From the NCBI RefSeq assembly GCF_900115075.1, contig NZ_FOVG01000001.1, forward strand, positions 1,612,001 through 1,676,000: 64,000 bases of DNA, read 5' to 3'. This stretch comes from Candidatus Pantoea varia. GTDB taxonomy: Bacteria; Pseudomonadota; Gammaproteobacteria; Enterobacterales; Enterobacteriaceae. The position numbers were made by a program, and so were the translations under genes. Shown here one piece after another: positions 48,612-58,189 of the stretch (its first letter is position 1; the number at the start of each line of letters is the position of its first letter). The notes below the pieces were generated by a model. It was given only the letters and a program-made list of their open reading frames with translations. It ran no database searches and was not told the origin of the DNA.

Positions 48612-49259
48612 ATGAAGCTCTATATCTATGACCACTGCCCTTTCTGCGTTAAAGCGCGAATGATTTTTGGCCTGAAAAATAAGCCGGTTGAGCTGGTGGT
48701 GATGCTCAACGACGATGAAGAGACGCCGAAACGACTGATTGGTCAGAAAATGGCACCCATTCTGCAGAAGCAGGATGGCAGCGCGATGCCTGAGAGCATG
48801 GAGATTGTGCATTACGTCGATCAGCAGGATCGCGAACCGCTGATCACCGGCGCGCTGAACCCGGCGATTGGCGAGTGGCTGCGTCACATGAACAGCTACG
48901 TCAACAAGCTGTTGCTGCCGCGCATTGCAGACGCCGCGTTTGCCGAATTCGCCACCCCGGAGGCGCGTGACTATTTCCGTACTAAAAAGCAGGCAAGCAT
49001 CGGTGATTTCGACACGCTGAAAAGCCACTCAGCCGGCCTGATTAAAAATGTCAGCCAGGATCTGCGCAAGCTGGACAAATTAATCGAACAGCCCAATGCG
49101 GTAAACGGTGAGCTGTCGGAAGATGATTTTAATCTGTTCCCGCTGCTGCGCTCGCTGACGCTGGTGGCGGGTATCGACTGGCCCGCACGGGTCGCTGACT
49201 ACCGCGATAATATGGCTAAACAGACCCAGGTAAATCTGCTCTCCTCAATAGCCCACTAA
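48612..49259 (+). CDS. grxB: Glutaredoxin 2
   Basis: Glutathione-dependent disulfide reductase, the GST-like enterobacterial Grx2. 215 residues: a thioredoxin-fold domain with active-site C9-P-F-C12, a GSH-binding segment near MPESMEIVHYVD, and a C-terminal all-helical domain. Possible control by the upstream inverted repeats. Ends in its own terminator. Confidence 0.97.
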   Translation: MKLYIYDHCPFCVKARMIFGLKNKPVELVVMLNDDEETPKRLIGQKMAPILQKQDGSAMPESMEIVHYVDQQDREPLITGALNPAIGEWLRHMNSYVNKLLLPRIADAAFAEFATPEARDYFRTKKQASIGDFDTLKSHSAGLIKNVSQDLRKLDKLIEQPNAVNGELSEDDFNLFPLLRSLTLVAGIDWPARVADYRDNMAKQTQVNLLSSIAH

Positions 49260-49268
49260 CCCCGCCCC

Positions 49269-49302
49269 GATGAGAGACGCTGCGGCGTTTCTCATCTCTT
49301 TC
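49269..49302 (+). terminator. Terminator of grxB
   Basis: GATGAGAGACGC-TGCG-GCGTTTCTCATC (one G-T pair) followed by TCTTT, ten bases after the stop. Confidence 0.8.
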
Positions 49303-49374
49303 CTGATGACACCCGCCACGCATTCAGGCAGGCTATTGCCTGTTTACTGGCTCTGATATTCAGGATAAAGATCG

Positions 49375-49938
49375 ATGAAAAAGGCATTTTTCGGGCTGAC
49401 AGCCCTGTTGATCGCGCTGCTGGTGAGCGGCTGTAATCAACTGACGCAATACACTATCAACGAACAGGAAGTGAATCAGGCGCTGCAGAAGCACAACAAC
49501 TACGAGAAAGATATTGGCGTCTCCGGACTGGTTAACGCGCACATCGTGCTGAACAACCTGACCAGCCAGATTGGCCGCGAAGAGCCGGGTAAAGTGACGC
49601 TCTCTGGCAACGCAAAAATCAACGTGACCTCGCTGTTTGGCCCGCAGCAAGCTGATATGCAACTGAAGATGCGTGCTCAGCCGGTCTACGACCAGCAGCA
49701 GGGTGCCATCTATCTCCGCGATCTGGAGATTGTCGATGCGCAGGTTGCGCCGGAAAAAATGGCCTCAATTATGAAGACGCTGACGCCTTACCTGAATCAG
49801 TCACTGAAAAGCTATTTTGATCAGAACCCGGCTTATGTCCTGAGTGCTGACCGCAGTAAAGGCGAGTCGCTGGCGAAGAAGTTTGCCAAAGGGCTGGAAG
49901 TGAAACCTGGCGAGCTGGTCATCCCCTTTACGCAGTAA
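49375..49938 (+). CDS. yceB: YceB lipoprotein (DUF1439)
   Basis: 187-residue predicted lipoprotein with lipobox LLVSGC (C20) followed by N at +2, compatible with outer-membrane sorting. The mature domain is a TULIP-like/DUF1439 fold containing YTINEQEVNQAL and IYLRDLEIVDAQVAPEKM. Function not established. Own ribosome-binding site AGGATAAAG and own terminator; placed between grxB and pyrC as in E. coli. Confidence 0.94.
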   Translation: MKKAFFGLTALLIALLVSGCNQLTQYTINEQEVNQALQKHNNYEKDIGVSGLVNAHIVLNNLTSQIGREEPGKVTLSGNAKINVTSLFGPQQADMQLKMRAQPVYDQQQGAIYLRDLEIVDAQVAPEKMASIMKTLTPYLNQSLKSYFDQNPAYVLSADRSKGESLAKKFAKGLEVKPGELVIPFTQ

Positions 49939-49946
49939 CCTCGATC

Positions 49947-49973
49947 TCCGCGCCCTCCGGCGCGGATTTTCTT
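49947..49973 (+). terminator. Terminator of yceB
   Basis: TCCGCGCC-CTCC-GGCGCGGA followed by TTTTCTTT. Confidence 0.87.
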
Positions 49974-49991
49974 TGTCGGCATAAAAAGCAG

Positions 49992-50007
49992 GTGCAAACG
50001 GTTGCCT
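49992..50007 (+). promoter_or_regulatory. PurR operator of pyrC
   Basis: GTGCAAACGGTTGCCT matches 12 of 16 bases of the PurR consensus ACGCAAACGTTTGCGT, with the central CAAACG core intact. It overlaps the -35 region of the pyrC promoter, as in E. coli where PurR represses pyrC. Confidence 0.72.
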
Positions 50008-50014
50008 GAATCCT

Positions 50015-50064
50015 TATGCTTAGACCCCGGCCAAAACACGCCTTTTGTTTCCCTTCTGCCGGAG
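50015..50064 (+). promoter_or_regulatory. pyrC promoter and CTP-sensing leader hairpin
   Basis: TATGCT (-10) is followed by the start region ACCCCGGCC (50024-50032). That C-rich start can pair with GCCGGAG (50058-50064), which contains the pyrC Shine-Dalgarno. In E. coli, high CTP favours a start that forms this hairpin and blocks translation; low CTP shifts the start downstream and opens the site. Confidence 0.7.
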
Positions 50065-50072
50065 CTTCACTG

Positions 50073-51116
50073 ATGACAGCACAACCTCAGCAACTTACCC
50101 TGCGTCGCCCTGACGACTGGCATATTCATCTGCGTGACGATGAGATGCTCAAAACGGTCCTGCCCTATACCAGCGCGGTGAATGGTCGTGCCATTGTGAT
50201 GCCTAACCTGGTGCCGCCGGTGACCAGCGTGGCCGCGGGTGAAGCGTACCGCGCTCGCATCCTGGCGGCGCTGCCCGCCGATCACGCCTTTACGCCGCTG
50301 ATGACCTGCTATCTGACTGACTCGCTGGATCCTGATGAGCTTGAGCGCGGCTTCACCGCCGGTCTGTTTACCGCGGCTAAGCTCTATCCGGCACACGCCA
50401 CCACTAACTCCAGTCATGGCGTGACCAATATCGCGTCGATCGCCCGCGTGCTGGAGCGGATGCAGAAGCTCGGTATGCCGCTGCTTATCCACGGCGAAGT
50501 CACCGATGCGCATATCGACATCTTTGACCGCGAAGCCCGCTTTATCGAAACCGTCATGGTGCCGCTGCGCAGCCAGTTTCCGGCACTGAAAGTGGTGATG
50601 GAGCACATTACGACTCAGGACGCCGCTGACTATGTCGCTGATGCTGATGAGACGCTGGGCGCGACCATTACGCCGCAACATCTGATGTTTAACCGCAACC
50701 ACATGCTGGTGGGCGGTATTCGTCCGCACCTCTACTGCCTGCCCATCCTTAAGCGCAACGTGCATCAGGAGGCGCTGCGTAAAGTGGTGGCGAGCGGGAA
50801 TCCTCGCTTCTTCCTCGGTACCGATACCGCGCCGCACCTGCGTCATCTCAAAGAAGCCAGCTGTGGCTGTGCTGGCGTCTTTAATGCGCCGACGTCGTTG
50901 CCCGCTTATGCCACTGTTTTTGAAGAGCTGAACGCGCTGGAACATTTTGAAGCATTCTGTTCTGAGAACGGCCCGCGTTTCTACGGCCTGCCGCTGAATG
51001 AAGGGACGATTACCCTGGTGCGTGAGCCCTGGCAGGTGCCAGAGTCAATTGCGCTTGGCAGTCACACACTGGTGCCGTTCCTGGCGGGTGAAACACTGAA
51101 CTGGCGCATCGCATAA
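50073..51116 (+). CDS. pyrC: Dihydroorotase
   Basis: Zinc enzyme closing carbamoyl-aspartate to dihydroorotate in pyrimidine synthesis. 347 residues from ATG 50073 (MTAQPQQL), with CGGAG upstream; an in-frame ATG at 50016 lies in the leader and is rejected. Metal ligands include H17-I-H19 (DDWHIHLRD), the carboxylated Lys in [19 protein letters not shown], and the Asp of LGTDTAPH. Controlled by a PurR box and a nucleotide-sensing leader. Confidence 0.97.
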   Translation: MTAQPQQLTLRRPDDWHIHLRDDEMLKTVLPYTSAVNGRAIVMPNLVPPVTSVAAGEAYRARILAALPADHAFTPLMTCYLTDSLDPDELERGFTAGLFTAAKLYPAHATTNSSHGVTNIASIARVLERMQKLGMPLLIHGEVTDAHIDIFDREARFIETVMVPLRSQFPALKVVMEHITTQDAADYVADADETLGATITPQHLMFNRNHMLVGGIRPHLYCLPILKRNVHQEALRKVVASGNPRFFLGTDTAPHLRHLKEASCGCAGVFNAPTSLPAYATVFEELNALEHFEAFCSENGPRFYGLPLNEGTITLVREPWQVPESIALGSHTLVPFLAGETLNWRIA

Positions 51117-51140
51117 TTTTACTTGCCTCCGGCCCGCCTA

Positions 51141-51160
51141 TACTGTAAATATATACAGTA
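51141..51160. promoter_or_regulatory. LexA box of dinI
   Basis: TACTGTAAATATATACAGTA is a near-perfect SOS box (CTGT-N8-ACAG with the ideal AT-rich centre), 18 bases before the dinI ATG. Confidence 0.95.
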
Positions 51161-51178
51161 TCTTAACCGGAGGCTATT

Positions 51179-51424
51179 ATGCGCGTTGAAATTACCGTAT
51201 CCAATACCCGACCTCTTCCTGCTGGCGCAATTGAAGCGTTAAGCGATGAATTATCGCGCCGCATTGATGAACAGTTTCCTGACTCGACCAATCACGTCAA
51301 GGTACGTTACGCCAGTGCCAACAATCTCAGCGTGCTGGGCGGTGGAAAAGAGACGCGCGACCAGATCAGCGAAATCCTGCAGCAGACGTGGGAAAGCGCT
51401 GATGACTGGTTCATTACTGATTAA
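51179..51424 (+). CDS. dinI: DNA damage-inducible protein I
   Basis: Small SOS protein that stabilises RecA filaments and tunes LexA/UmuD cleavage. 81 residues, same length as in E. coli. The C-terminal acidic helix ISEILQQTWESADDWFITD mimics DNA to bind RecA; ASANNLSVLGGGKE-type turn is conserved. Ribosome-binding site GGAGG. Transcription is LexA-controlled by the box just upstream. Confidence 0.98.
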   Translation: MRVEITVSNTRPLPAGAIEALSDELSRRIDEQFPDSTNHVKVRYASANNLSVLGGGKETRDQISEILQQTWESADDWFITD

Positions 51425-51443
51425 CCGCCACTGTGCTTTTTTT

Positions 51444-51469
51444 CCGGGTGTCGCCACCCGGTTTTTTTA
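51444..51469 (+). terminator. Terminator of dinI
   Basis: CCGGGTG-TCGC-CACCCGG followed by seven T residues. Confidence 0.9.
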
Positions 51470-51568
51470 TCTTTTCTCCCCTCTCGCACTTCCCCCTCTC
51501 TGCATCTAGACTCTTAATGATCAATGCCCTATCCTTGCGCTCGTCACGCATAACAGGAGGTGCGCACC

Positions 51569-51841
51569 ATGACTACTGATAAACCGGAAGAGGCGATGAC
51601 CTTTGGTGAGTTGTTAGCACTGATTGGTGATCAACAGCGTCGTTTAACGGTGCTGGAGAATGCTTTTTCCAGTCTGATTTTCTGTCTTGACGATCGTGCC
51701 AGTCAGCTGCTGGTGCACAATCTGTCGCTGGAAGCCCAAAATCAAAACCATGATGAGCAGCTTCAGCAGCACTTTGCCCGTCTGGCAGAAACCCTGCAAA
51801 AACGCGGCGGCGGTATCGTGCCGGAAACCCCGACACTCTGA
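51569..51841 (+). CDS. Uncharacterised small helical protein
   Basis: 90 residues, not recognised. The ATG at 51569 has a textbook AGGAGG eight bases upstream, and the gene has its own terminator, so it is very likely translated. The chain is acidic and predicted almost wholly helical, with heptad-like Leu spacing (MTFGELLALIGDQQRRLTVL, LQQHFARLAETLQKR) and a single Cys near 46; the C-terminus is a Gly/Pro-rich tail. No signal peptide or membrane helix. It lies between dinI and bssS, which are adjacent in E. coli. Its size and build recall small regulators such as IraP or YecF, but I see no clear sequence match. Confidence 0.75.
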   Translation: MTTDKPEEAMTFGELLALIGDQQRRLTVLENAFSSLIFCLDDRASQLLVHNLSLEAQNQNHDEQLQQHFARLAETLQKRGGGIVPETPTL

Positions 51842-51893
51842 GCACGCTCATGCGGCTTAACCCGCTCGTTGCCTGCCCATTGAATAGTGATTA

Positions 51894-51925
51894 AAATGCC
51901 TGCCCGCCAGGCATTTTATTTTTTC
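51894..51925 (+). terminator. Terminator of the 51569 gene
   Basis: AAAATGCCTG-CCCGC-CAGGCATTTT followed by ATTTTTT. Confidence 0.87.
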
Positions 51926-52087
51926 CTCCCCGCCTTTCAAACGCAAATATTCTGTGAGAAGCTGACTCACGGCATTTTTTAAACAGTGATACACTGGTTA
52001 ACTGTTATAATAGTTTTGCTATTGGAATAAAAAAGCCGCATTGAACCTCACCATGCACTTCGTTTAACGAGTAATAAGGAGGTTATA

Positions 52088-52342
52088 ATGGACAGAAGAA
52101 AAGACGTTATTCAGACTCATCCGCTGGTGGGCTGGGATATCAGTACCGTTGATAGCTACGACGCCATGATGATCCGCCTGCACTCGTTGTCGTCGCAGGA
52201 TCAAAAAGAAGAAGAAGCGGATGTTGGCCCGACTTACTGGCTGACAACGGATGTGGCAAGGCAATTTATCTCGATTCTCGAAGCGGGCATCGCCAAGATA
52301 GAATCAGCCGAGCAGATAGAACGACTCCTCAAAAAGCATTAG
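52088..52342 (+). CDS. bssS: Biofilm regulator BssS
   Basis: Small cytosolic regulator linked to biofilm formation and signal-dependent gene control in E. coli. 84 residues. VIQTHPLVGWDISTVDSYDA and WLTTDVARQFISILEAGIAKIES are near-identical to the E. coli protein; the middle and the C-terminus differ. AAGGAGG precedes the start. A TATAAT element lies at 52006-52011, about 75 bases upstream. Confidence 0.96.
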   Translation: MDRRKDVIQTHPLVGWDISTVDSYDAMMIRLHSLSSQDQKEEEADVGPTYWLTTDVARQFISILEAGIAKIESAEQIERLLKKH

Positions 52343-52359
52343 TTTCTGCCGCATCAAAG

Positions 52360-52385
52360 AGGCGCCCTAAGGGGTGCCTTTTTCG
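52360..52385 (+). terminator. Terminator of bssS
   Basis: GGCGCCC-TAAG-GGGTGCC (one G-T pair) followed by TTTTTCG. Confidence 0.85.
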
Positions 52386-52437
52386 TTTCTGTTTCTGGTA
52401 TGCTTTTGATTATCTGTCCCTTTAGAGCGTAGTTACC

Positions 52438-53550
52438 ATGATTTATGATCTTATCGTCGTCGGCAGCGGCTCAGTGGGCGCGGCGGCAGGCTACTATGCC
52501 ACCCAGGCAGGTTTGTCGGTACTGATGATCGACAGCGCCCATCCTCCCCACAATCAGGGCACGCATCATGGCGAGAGCCGTCTGATTCGTCACGCCTATG
52601 GTGAAGGCGAACGCTATGTTCCCCTGGTTCTGCGGGCGCAATCACTGTGGGATGAGCTGGAACAGCGTGCCGGTGAGCGCATCATGCATCGCAGCGGCGT
52701 ACTCAACCTTGCGCCGCTTCAGTCACCCTTTATCCAGAACGTTATCGACAGCGCCTCCCGCTGGCAGCTCAACATTGAGGTAATGCAGCCCGATGAAGTG
52801 CGCAAGCGCTGGCCGCAAATCAACGTGCCTGAAGGCTATCTGGGCGTGTTTGAGCCGGAGTCCGGTTATCTCAAGTGCGAGCAGGCCGTTCGCAGCTGGA
52901 TCCAGCTGGCGGAACAGGCGGGCTGTGCGCTGCTGTTTAACTGCCCGGTCACTGAACTGGGTCGTGATGGCGATTTGCAGCAGGTCAACACTCTCGACGG
53001 TATCTATCGGGGCCGCAAAATGCTGGTCAGTGCCGGCACCTGGGTCGGTAAGTTAGTCCCTGACCTGCCGGTGGCCCCCACCCGCAAAGTGTTTGCCTGG
53101 TATCAGGCCGATGGTCGCTACAGCGAAAATAATAAGTTTCCCGGCTTTACCGTGGAAATGGCGGATGGCAGCCAGTTTTATGGCTTCCCGGCGGATAACA
53201 ACGCACTGAAAGTGGGTCGTCATGATGGCGGTCAACTGATGCAGCAGCCGGAGGATCGTAAACCCTTTGGCACGGTAGCCGCCGATGGCAGTGAAGCCTT
53301 TGGTTTCCTCCGTCAGTTTTTACCTGGCGTGGGTGTCTGTCTGCATGGCGAAGCCTGCAGCTACGATTTCAGCCCGGATGAAGACTTCATTATTGATACT
53401 CTGCCGGGTGACCCTGATCGCTTATTGATTACCGGACTTAGCGGACACGGGTTTAAATTTGCCAGCGTATTAGGCGAACTGGCTGCGGAATTCGCCCAGA
53501 ATAAACCGTTCTCATTTGATTTAACGCCTTTCCGTCTTTCACGCTTCTGA
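52438..53550 (+). CDS. solA: N-methyl-L-tryptophan oxidase
   Basis: Flavin amine oxidase of the monomeric sarcosine oxidase family, oxidising N-methyl amino acids to free amine, formaldehyde and peroxide. 370 residues. The FAD Rossmann motif is [12 protein letters not shown] (7-18) and C307 in GEACSYD matches the Cys that binds FAD covalently. [13 protein letters not shown] is also conserved. A GGGTGGC/TGCCACCC hairpin (53561-53585) follows the gene. Confidence 0.95.
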   Translation: MIYDLIVVGSGSVGAAAGYYATQAGLSVLMIDSAHPPHNQGTHHGESRLIRHAYGEGERYVPLVLRAQSLWDELEQRAGERIMHRSGVLNLAPLQSPFIQNVIDSASRWQLNIEVMQPDEVRKRWPQINVPEGYLGVFEPESGYLKCEQAVRSWIQLAEQAGCALLFNCPVTELGRDGDLQQVNTLDGIYRGRKMLVSAGTWVGKLVPDLPVAPTRKVFAWYQADGRYSENNKFPGFTVEMADGSQFYGFPADNNALKVGRHDGGQLMQQPEDRKPFGTVAADGSEAFGFLRQFLPGVGVCLHGEACSYDFSPDEDFIIDTLPGDPDRLLITGLSGHGFKFASVLGELAAEFAQNKPFSFDLTPFRLSRF

Positions 53551-53845
53551 CTCTGATAACGGGTGGCATCAGGCAGGTGCCACCCGATTGACATTAACTG
53601 ACGTAAGTTGATTGTTATTGACATAACAGCGCTGCTTATTTCGCCCTTATGGTTAATTCCCGCCTTTTTTAGTTGACGAGCTTCCCGCCCCAAAACACTC
53701 ATTCAGTAATATTGCGCATCTCCTGCCCTTTTTATTCAACCTTTTCACGATAGAAATTAAAACTTATAAAAGCGTAAGGACGATTGCTTTTATATTTCAT
53801 AATGTAGATGCTTATTTCAGATTATTTCCTTATGAAAACCACACT

Positions 53846-54421
53846 ATGTTATTACGCAATTCACCGCATCAGTTTGGACTGATTGCCGTACTGCTGCACT
53901 GGTCAATGGCGCTGGCGATCTATGCCATGTTTGCGCTGGGATTATGGATGGTCGGCCTGGGCTACTACGATAGCTGGTATCACGACGCGCCGGAGATTCA
54001 TAAAAGCATTGGCGTAATTCTGTTACTGACGCTGATTATTCGTCTGGTGTGGCGCGTTATATCGCCGCCGCCAAAACCGCTTCGCAGTTATTCCCCGCTG
54101 GTGCGCATCAGTTCGGTGGTGGCTCACCTGTTGCTGTACACCCTGCTGCTGGCCATTCTGATCAGTGGCTATCTGATCTCCACCGCCGATGGCAAACCAA
54201 TCTCTGTATTTAACGTGTTTACCCTGCCCGCGCTGTTCAGCGGTGCAGGCGAACAGGCTGATCTTGCAGGCGACATTCACCTCTGGCTGGCATGGACGGT
54301 TGTCGTCCTGTCGGTACTGCATGGTCTGGCTGCGGTAAAACATCACTTTATCGATCGCGATATCACCTTAAAACGGATGTCAGGTTTACGCATCCCTTCT
54401 CCCTCTGAAAAGGATAAATAA
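53846..54421 (+). CDS. yceJ: Cytochrome b561 family protein YceJ
   Basis: Inner-membrane di-haem b-type cytochrome, likely delivering electrons to or from the quinone pool. 191 residues with four membrane helices. Candidate haem His are in [26 protein letters not shown] and [12 protein letters not shown]. No clear Shine-Dalgarno precedes the ATG. It is followed one base later by yceI, the usual pair. Confidence 0.93.
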   Translation: MLLRNSPHQFGLIAVLLHWSMALAIYAMFALGLWMVGLGYYDSWYHDAPEIHKSIGVILLLTLIIRLVWRVISPPPKPLRSYSPLVRISSVVAHLLLYTLLLAILISGYLISTADGKPISVFNVFTLPALFSGAGEQADLAGDIHLWLAWTVVVLSVLHGLAAVKHHFIDRDITLKRMSGLRIPSPSEKDK

Positions 54422-54422
54422 T

Positions 54423-54998
54423 ATGTTCAAGAAGACTCTGCTGGCGATGACCGGTGCCAGCCTGCTGCTCGGCTCGATGACGGCCAATGCTGCGGACTAC
54501 AAAATCGATAAAGAGGGCCAGCACGCCTTTATTCAGTTCCGTATTCAGCATCTGGGTTACAGCTGGCTCTACGGCACCTTTAAAGACTTCGATGGCAGCT
54601 TCACCTTTGATGAGAAGAACCCTGCCGCAGATAAAGTCGACGTCACGATTAACACCAGCAGCGTCGATACCAATCACGCGGAACGTGACAAACACCTGCG
54701 CAGCGCTGACTTCCTGAACACCAGCAAAAACCCGCAGGCCACGTTCAAATCCACAGAGGTGAAGAAAGAGGGTGATGAGCTGAAAATTACTGGCGATCTT
54801 ACACTGAATGGCGTGACGAAACCGGTGACGCTTGAGGCGAAAATGCTGGGTGAAGGTAAAGACCCGTGGGGCGGTTACCGCGCTGGCTTTGAAGCCGAAG
54901 GGGAAATAACACTGAAAGATTTCAACATGACCAAAGATCTGGGGCCAGCTTCGCAGAAAGTTCAGCTGATGATCTCGGTTGAAGGTGTGCGTCAGTAA
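54423..54998 (+). CDS. yceI: YceI family periplasmic protein
   Basis: Secreted lipocalin-like protein thought to bind an isoprenoid such as a ubiquinone precursor. 191 residues with signal peptide cleaved after ANA23. [28 protein letters not shown] and [17 protein letters not shown] are typical. Transcribed with yceJ; a strong terminator follows. Confidence 0.96.
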   Translation: MFKKTLLAMTGASLLLGSMTANAADYKIDKEGQHAFIQFRIQHLGYSWLYGTFKDFDGSFTFDEKNPAADKVDVTINTSSVDTNHAERDKHLRSADFLNTSKNPQATFKSTEVKKEGDELKITGDLTLNGVTKPVTLEAKMLGEGKDPWGGYRAGFEAEGEITLKDFNMTKDLGPASQKVQLMISVEGVRQ

Positions 54999-55005
54999 AA
55001 TAACA

Positions 55006-55046
55006 CGCCGCCTGAAGCTGACTTCAGGCGGCGACGTTTATTTTTT
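55006..55046. terminator. Terminator between yceI and trhO
   Basis: CGCCGCCTGAAG-CTGA-CTTCAGGCGGCG, 12 perfect base pairs, followed by TTTATTTTTT on the plus strand. It serves yceI and, less clearly, the convergent trhO, whose stop codon lies within the T-run. Confidence 0.88.
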
Positions 55047-56087
55047 CACTGGCGAGGGAATGGTCATATTTAACAGGCCACGTGACTTGTTAAAGATCTT
55101 GTTGCCATTCTCACGTCCCGCCCGACGAGCACGCTGCTCTTCCGGAGAGAGTTTTGCTTCTTCCTGACAGATCGGGCTGCAGCAGTTCTCAAACTTCTCT
55201 GCGCAACTTTTGCACTGAATAAACAGCAGATGACAGCCGTCATTCACGCAATTGACGTGAGTGTCGCAAGGTTCGCCGCACTGATGACAGTTCGACAGCA
55301 CGTCGTCAGAGATGCGCTCCCCCATCCGCTCATCAAACACAAAGTTTTTGCCTTTGAAGCGTACCGGTAATCCCTGCTCACGCGCGCGTCGGGCATACTC
55401 GATGATGCCGCCTTCGATGTGATAAACATCCTCAAAGCCGTTATGCCGCATCCAGGCGCTGGCCTTTTCACAGCGGATCCCGCCAGTGCAGTACATCACG
55501 ATTTTTTTGTCTTTCTTATCCTGCAGCATATCAACGGCCATCGGCAGCTGATCGCGGAAGGTGTCAGCAGGCACTTCCAGCGCATTGTCAAAGCGACCCA
55601 CTTCATATTCGTAGTGGTTACGCATATCCACGAACAGGGCGTCTGGATCGTCCAGCATGGCGTTAACTTCCGCCGCTTTAAGATACTGGCCCACATCGCT
55701 GGCATCAAAACTGCCATCTTCAATCCCGTCCGCGACAATGCGATCGCGTACTTTCAGACGCAATACCCAGAACGATTTCCCATCATCATCCAGCGCAATG
55801 TTCATGCGCAGATTGTTCAGCGCCGGGTCAAAGTCATACAGCCACGCCTTCATTTTTTCATACTGGCTGGCGGGTACGCTGATTTGCGCATTGATACCTT
55901 CGTGCGCCACATAGACGCGGCCAAACACCTTAAGAGCCGTCAGGCCAAGATAGAGCGCGTCACGGAAGGCTTTGGGATCGGCAATCTGAAAATATTTATA
56001 AAAAGAGACAGTGGTGCGCGGCTCAGTTTCAGCCAGCATGCGCGCCTTTAGCTCTTTATTGGAAACGAGGTTATGTAACACTGGCAT
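55038..56087 (-). CDS. trhO: tRNA uridine(34) hydroxylase TrhO
   Basis: Oxygen-dependent hydroxylase forming 5-hydroxyuridine at the wobble position of tRNAs. 349 residues from ATG 56087 ([10 protein letters not shown]), with AGGAAAG upstream; a longer in-frame start lies in the leader. The central rhodanese domain has the Cys in [15 protein letters not shown]-terminal Cys cluster ([26 protein letters not shown]) probably binds metal. Convergent with yceI. Confidence 0.96.
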   Translation of the reverse strand: MPVLHNLVSNKELKARMLAETEPRTTVSFYKYFQIADPKAFRDALYLGLTALKVFGRVYVAHEGINAQISVPASQYEKMKAWLYDFDPALNNLRMNIALDDDGKSFWVLRLKVRDRIVADGIEDGSFDASDVGQYLKAAEVNAMLDDPDALFVDMRNHYEYEVGRFDNALEVPADTFRDQLPMAVDMLQDKKDKKIVMYCTGGIRCEKASAWMRHNGFEDVYHIEGGIIEYARRAREQGLPVRFKGKNFVFDERMGERISDDVLSNCHQCGEPCDTHVNCVNDGCHLLFIQCKSCAEKFENCCSPICQEEAKLSPEEQRARRAGRENGNKIFNKSRGLLNMTIPSPVKK

Positions 56088-56330
56088 GGTGTTCTTTCCT
56101 GTTATCAATAGGAGAAATTTAGCGGGCACATGATACCTGATTTCACCGCGATGCAAAGACCAGTGTCAGAATTGCTCATTAATTGCTGTTTTTTCCGGCG
56201 CTATCTGTTGTGTTAACAGCAGCATGCTCTGTCAGTAATATTTATACGTACGGTAAAAACTGGCACAATGGGGTAATTCAATGAGATATCAGCACCGCAC
56301 GGTGCGCGACGCAGGAAAAATTACTTTCAC

Positions 56331-57254
56331 ATGACCCAATTGCCTCAGTTTTCACGAGAACTGCTTCACCCGCGCTATTGGCTGACCTGGCTGGGTGTCG
56401 CTTCTCTTTATCTTTTGGTGCTACTTCCTTATCCCCTGCTCTATGTCCTCGGCTGCAATATTGGTCGTATTGGGATGCGTTTTATGAAGCACCGCGCCAG
56501 TATTTCCCGGCGTAATCTGGAATTGAGTTTCCCGGATATGCCAGTCAATGAACGCGAAGCGATGGTTAAGCACAATTTTGAATCGGTTGGCATGGGATTA
56601 ATTGAAACCGGTATGGCGTGGTTCTGGCCTGACTGGCGCATCAATAAATGGCATAAGCCTTCGGGGCTGGAGCATATTCAGCAGGCGCGCGACAGTCAGC
56701 GCGGCGTGCTGCTCATCGGCATGCATTTTCTGACGCTGGAAATTGGTGCGCGCATGTTTGGTATCCACAATCCAGGCATTGGTGTCTATCGCCCTAATGA
56801 CAACAAATTGATCGACTGGCTGCAGGTTAAAGGCCGGATGCGATCCAACAAAAGCATGCTGGACCGTAAAGATCTCAAAGGCATGATCCGGGCGCTGAAG
56901 CACGGTGACATTATCTGGTATGCACCCGATCACGATTATGGCCCGCGCAGCAGCGTCTTTGTGCCCTTCTTTGCCGTTGAAAAGGCGGCAACCACGGTGG
57001 GAACTCATCTGCTGATCCGCACCGGAAAACCGGCTGTCATTCCTTTCGTGCCGCGTCGTCTGCCTGGCGGTCGGGGTTATGAACTGATGATACTGCCCGA
57101 CATCAGTGGCGAATTTACGCTGGAAAGTGATGTCGCCACCGCAGCAAGAATGAATCAGGTGGTTGAAGAGGGTGTGCTACTGGCACCTGAACAGTACATG
57201 TGGCTTCACCGCCGCTTCAAAACCCGCCCCGAAGGTGAACCGTCCCGTTACTAA
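56331..57254 (+). CDS. lpxL: Lauroyl acyltransferase LpxL
   Basis: Adds a secondary lauroyl chain to Kdo2-lipid IVA in lipid A synthesis at the inner membrane. 307 residues with one N-terminal hydrophobic anchor (about 18-45). The catalytic HX4E motif is H132-FLTL-E137, at the same positions as in E. coli. [15 protein letters not shown] and [15 protein letters not shown] are diagnostic. LpxP is a close paralogue, but location next to trhO favours LpxL. Confidence 0.95.
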   Translation: MTQLPQFSRELLHPRYWLTWLGVASLYLLVLLPYPLLYVLGCNIGRIGMRFMKHRASISRRNLELSFPDMPVNEREAMVKHNFESVGMGLIETGMAWFWPDWRINKWHKPSGLEHIQQARDSQRGVLLIGMHFLTLEIGARMFGIHNPGIGVYRPNDNKLIDWLQVKGRMRSNKSMLDRKDLKGMIRALKHGDIIWYAPDHDYGPRSSVFVPFFAVEKAATTVGTHLLIRTGKPAVIPFVPRRLPGGRGYELMILPDISGEFTLESDVATAARMNQVVEEGVLLAPEQYMWLHRRFKTRPEGEPSRY

Positions 57255-57791
57255 TCTGTTCGCGCTAAATGACCGTCAGGCATTTAGCGCGTTTTACCCT
57301 ACTCCCTGCTAAATAAATACGTCAGGTATTGCTGACTCAGCTTTTAAGCGAAACCGCAGGTCCAGCAATTAATTAACTTCTGTTTTCATAATATAATTTA
57401 TCTCTGTTTAAAGTTAAAATCGCTAATCAATTAACTGGCTGGCAGGGGGCCTTCAGCCTCTTTCGGTTTTTATTAATTAATATTGCAGCGAACACTATGA
57501 GATGTGTTATGGCGCTGATTATTCTTTACGCCAGGCGTAATCCTATTTAGCCGCTCTTAACGGTGTCTCACCGCTTATGAATCAATAAAAATTAACTTAT
57601 ATTACAAGCTATTGCCTTGAGAATTTGGCTTATATTCCATTTTACATTTTTTTAACAGTCCGATAGACCGTTATGTAATTTGAAGTCATTTACGCTTATC
57701 GGTAATTTCATTCGTGACAGTCAGACCTTTAACCGATCTGGCTAAAATTATAAAAAAGACAACACAGCAAACCTCTAACGGGACAATTAAT
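57255..57791. other. AT-rich intergenic stretch after lpxL
   Basis: 537 bases clearly richer in A and T than its surroundings, rich in TTAATTAA-like words, with no convincing gene besides the lpxL terminator at its left end. E. coli carries mdtG near here. The base composition together with the unknown gene that follows suggests acquired or decayed DNA. Confidence 0.6.
57261..57296 (+). terminator. Terminator of lpxL
   Basis: CGCGCTAAATG-ACCGTCAGG-CATTTAGCGCG, 11 perfect base pairs, followed by TTTTA, seven bases after the stop. Confidence 0.87.
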
Positions 57792-58058
57792 ATGAACAAA
57801 GGTCTCTACTATTACGTCACTATTGGTACCGATCAGGACAATTATCATTTTCTTCATCGTAAGGGGTGCAAACGCATGCCTGACAAAGACGAGGTCATAT
57901 TTATCGGCACTTTATATAACCTGAGTCAGGCACTCTCTATCGCCAGAATTAATTTTAAGAAAGTTAAGCCCTGTATAAAATGTTGTATCCGTTACTCAGC
58001 ACCCGTGATTCATGACTCCGTTCAACCCGTTCTGCACTTCCCGCAAAAGATGATCTGA
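57792..58058 (+). CDS. Uncharacterised small Cys/His-containing protein
   Basis: 88 residues from ATG 57792 (MNKGLYYYVTIG), not recognised. A longer in-frame start at 57714 is possible. The core reads H22-x3-C26 ... P60-C61-x2-C64-C65, with GTLYNLSQALSIARINFKKV between; this 'H-C, then CxxC' spacing resembles small zinc-binding modules where a helix separates two halves. Basic and AT-rich in codons, unlike its neighbours. The ribosome-binding site is weak (GGGA). No signal peptide or membrane helix. It could be a transferred gene or a small regulator; function unknown. Confidence 0.6.
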   Translation: MNKGLYYYVTIGTDQDNYHFLHRKGCKRMPDKDEVIFIGTLYNLSQALSIARINFKKVKPCIKCCIRYSAPVIHDSVQPVLHFPQKMI

Positions 58059-58189
58059 CCCTGACGGGCGGGAAATGGTTTATTTCCCGCCAGTTGCACC
58101 GTCCCGCCCTTTCCCTCCCCTGAATTTCGTCTATCCTTCACTGAAATCCAATGAATCTGCAGTTAATGAACCCGGTAAGGAGAAGATCG

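Noticed and set aside
53551..53845. Possible small gene (yceO position) between solA and yceJ
   Set aside because: No frame with a ribosome-binding site; only a hairpin without T-run and AT-rich promoter-like DNA are visible.
55419..56051. 210-residue plus-strand frame
   Set aside because: Antisense to trhO, with no start signal.
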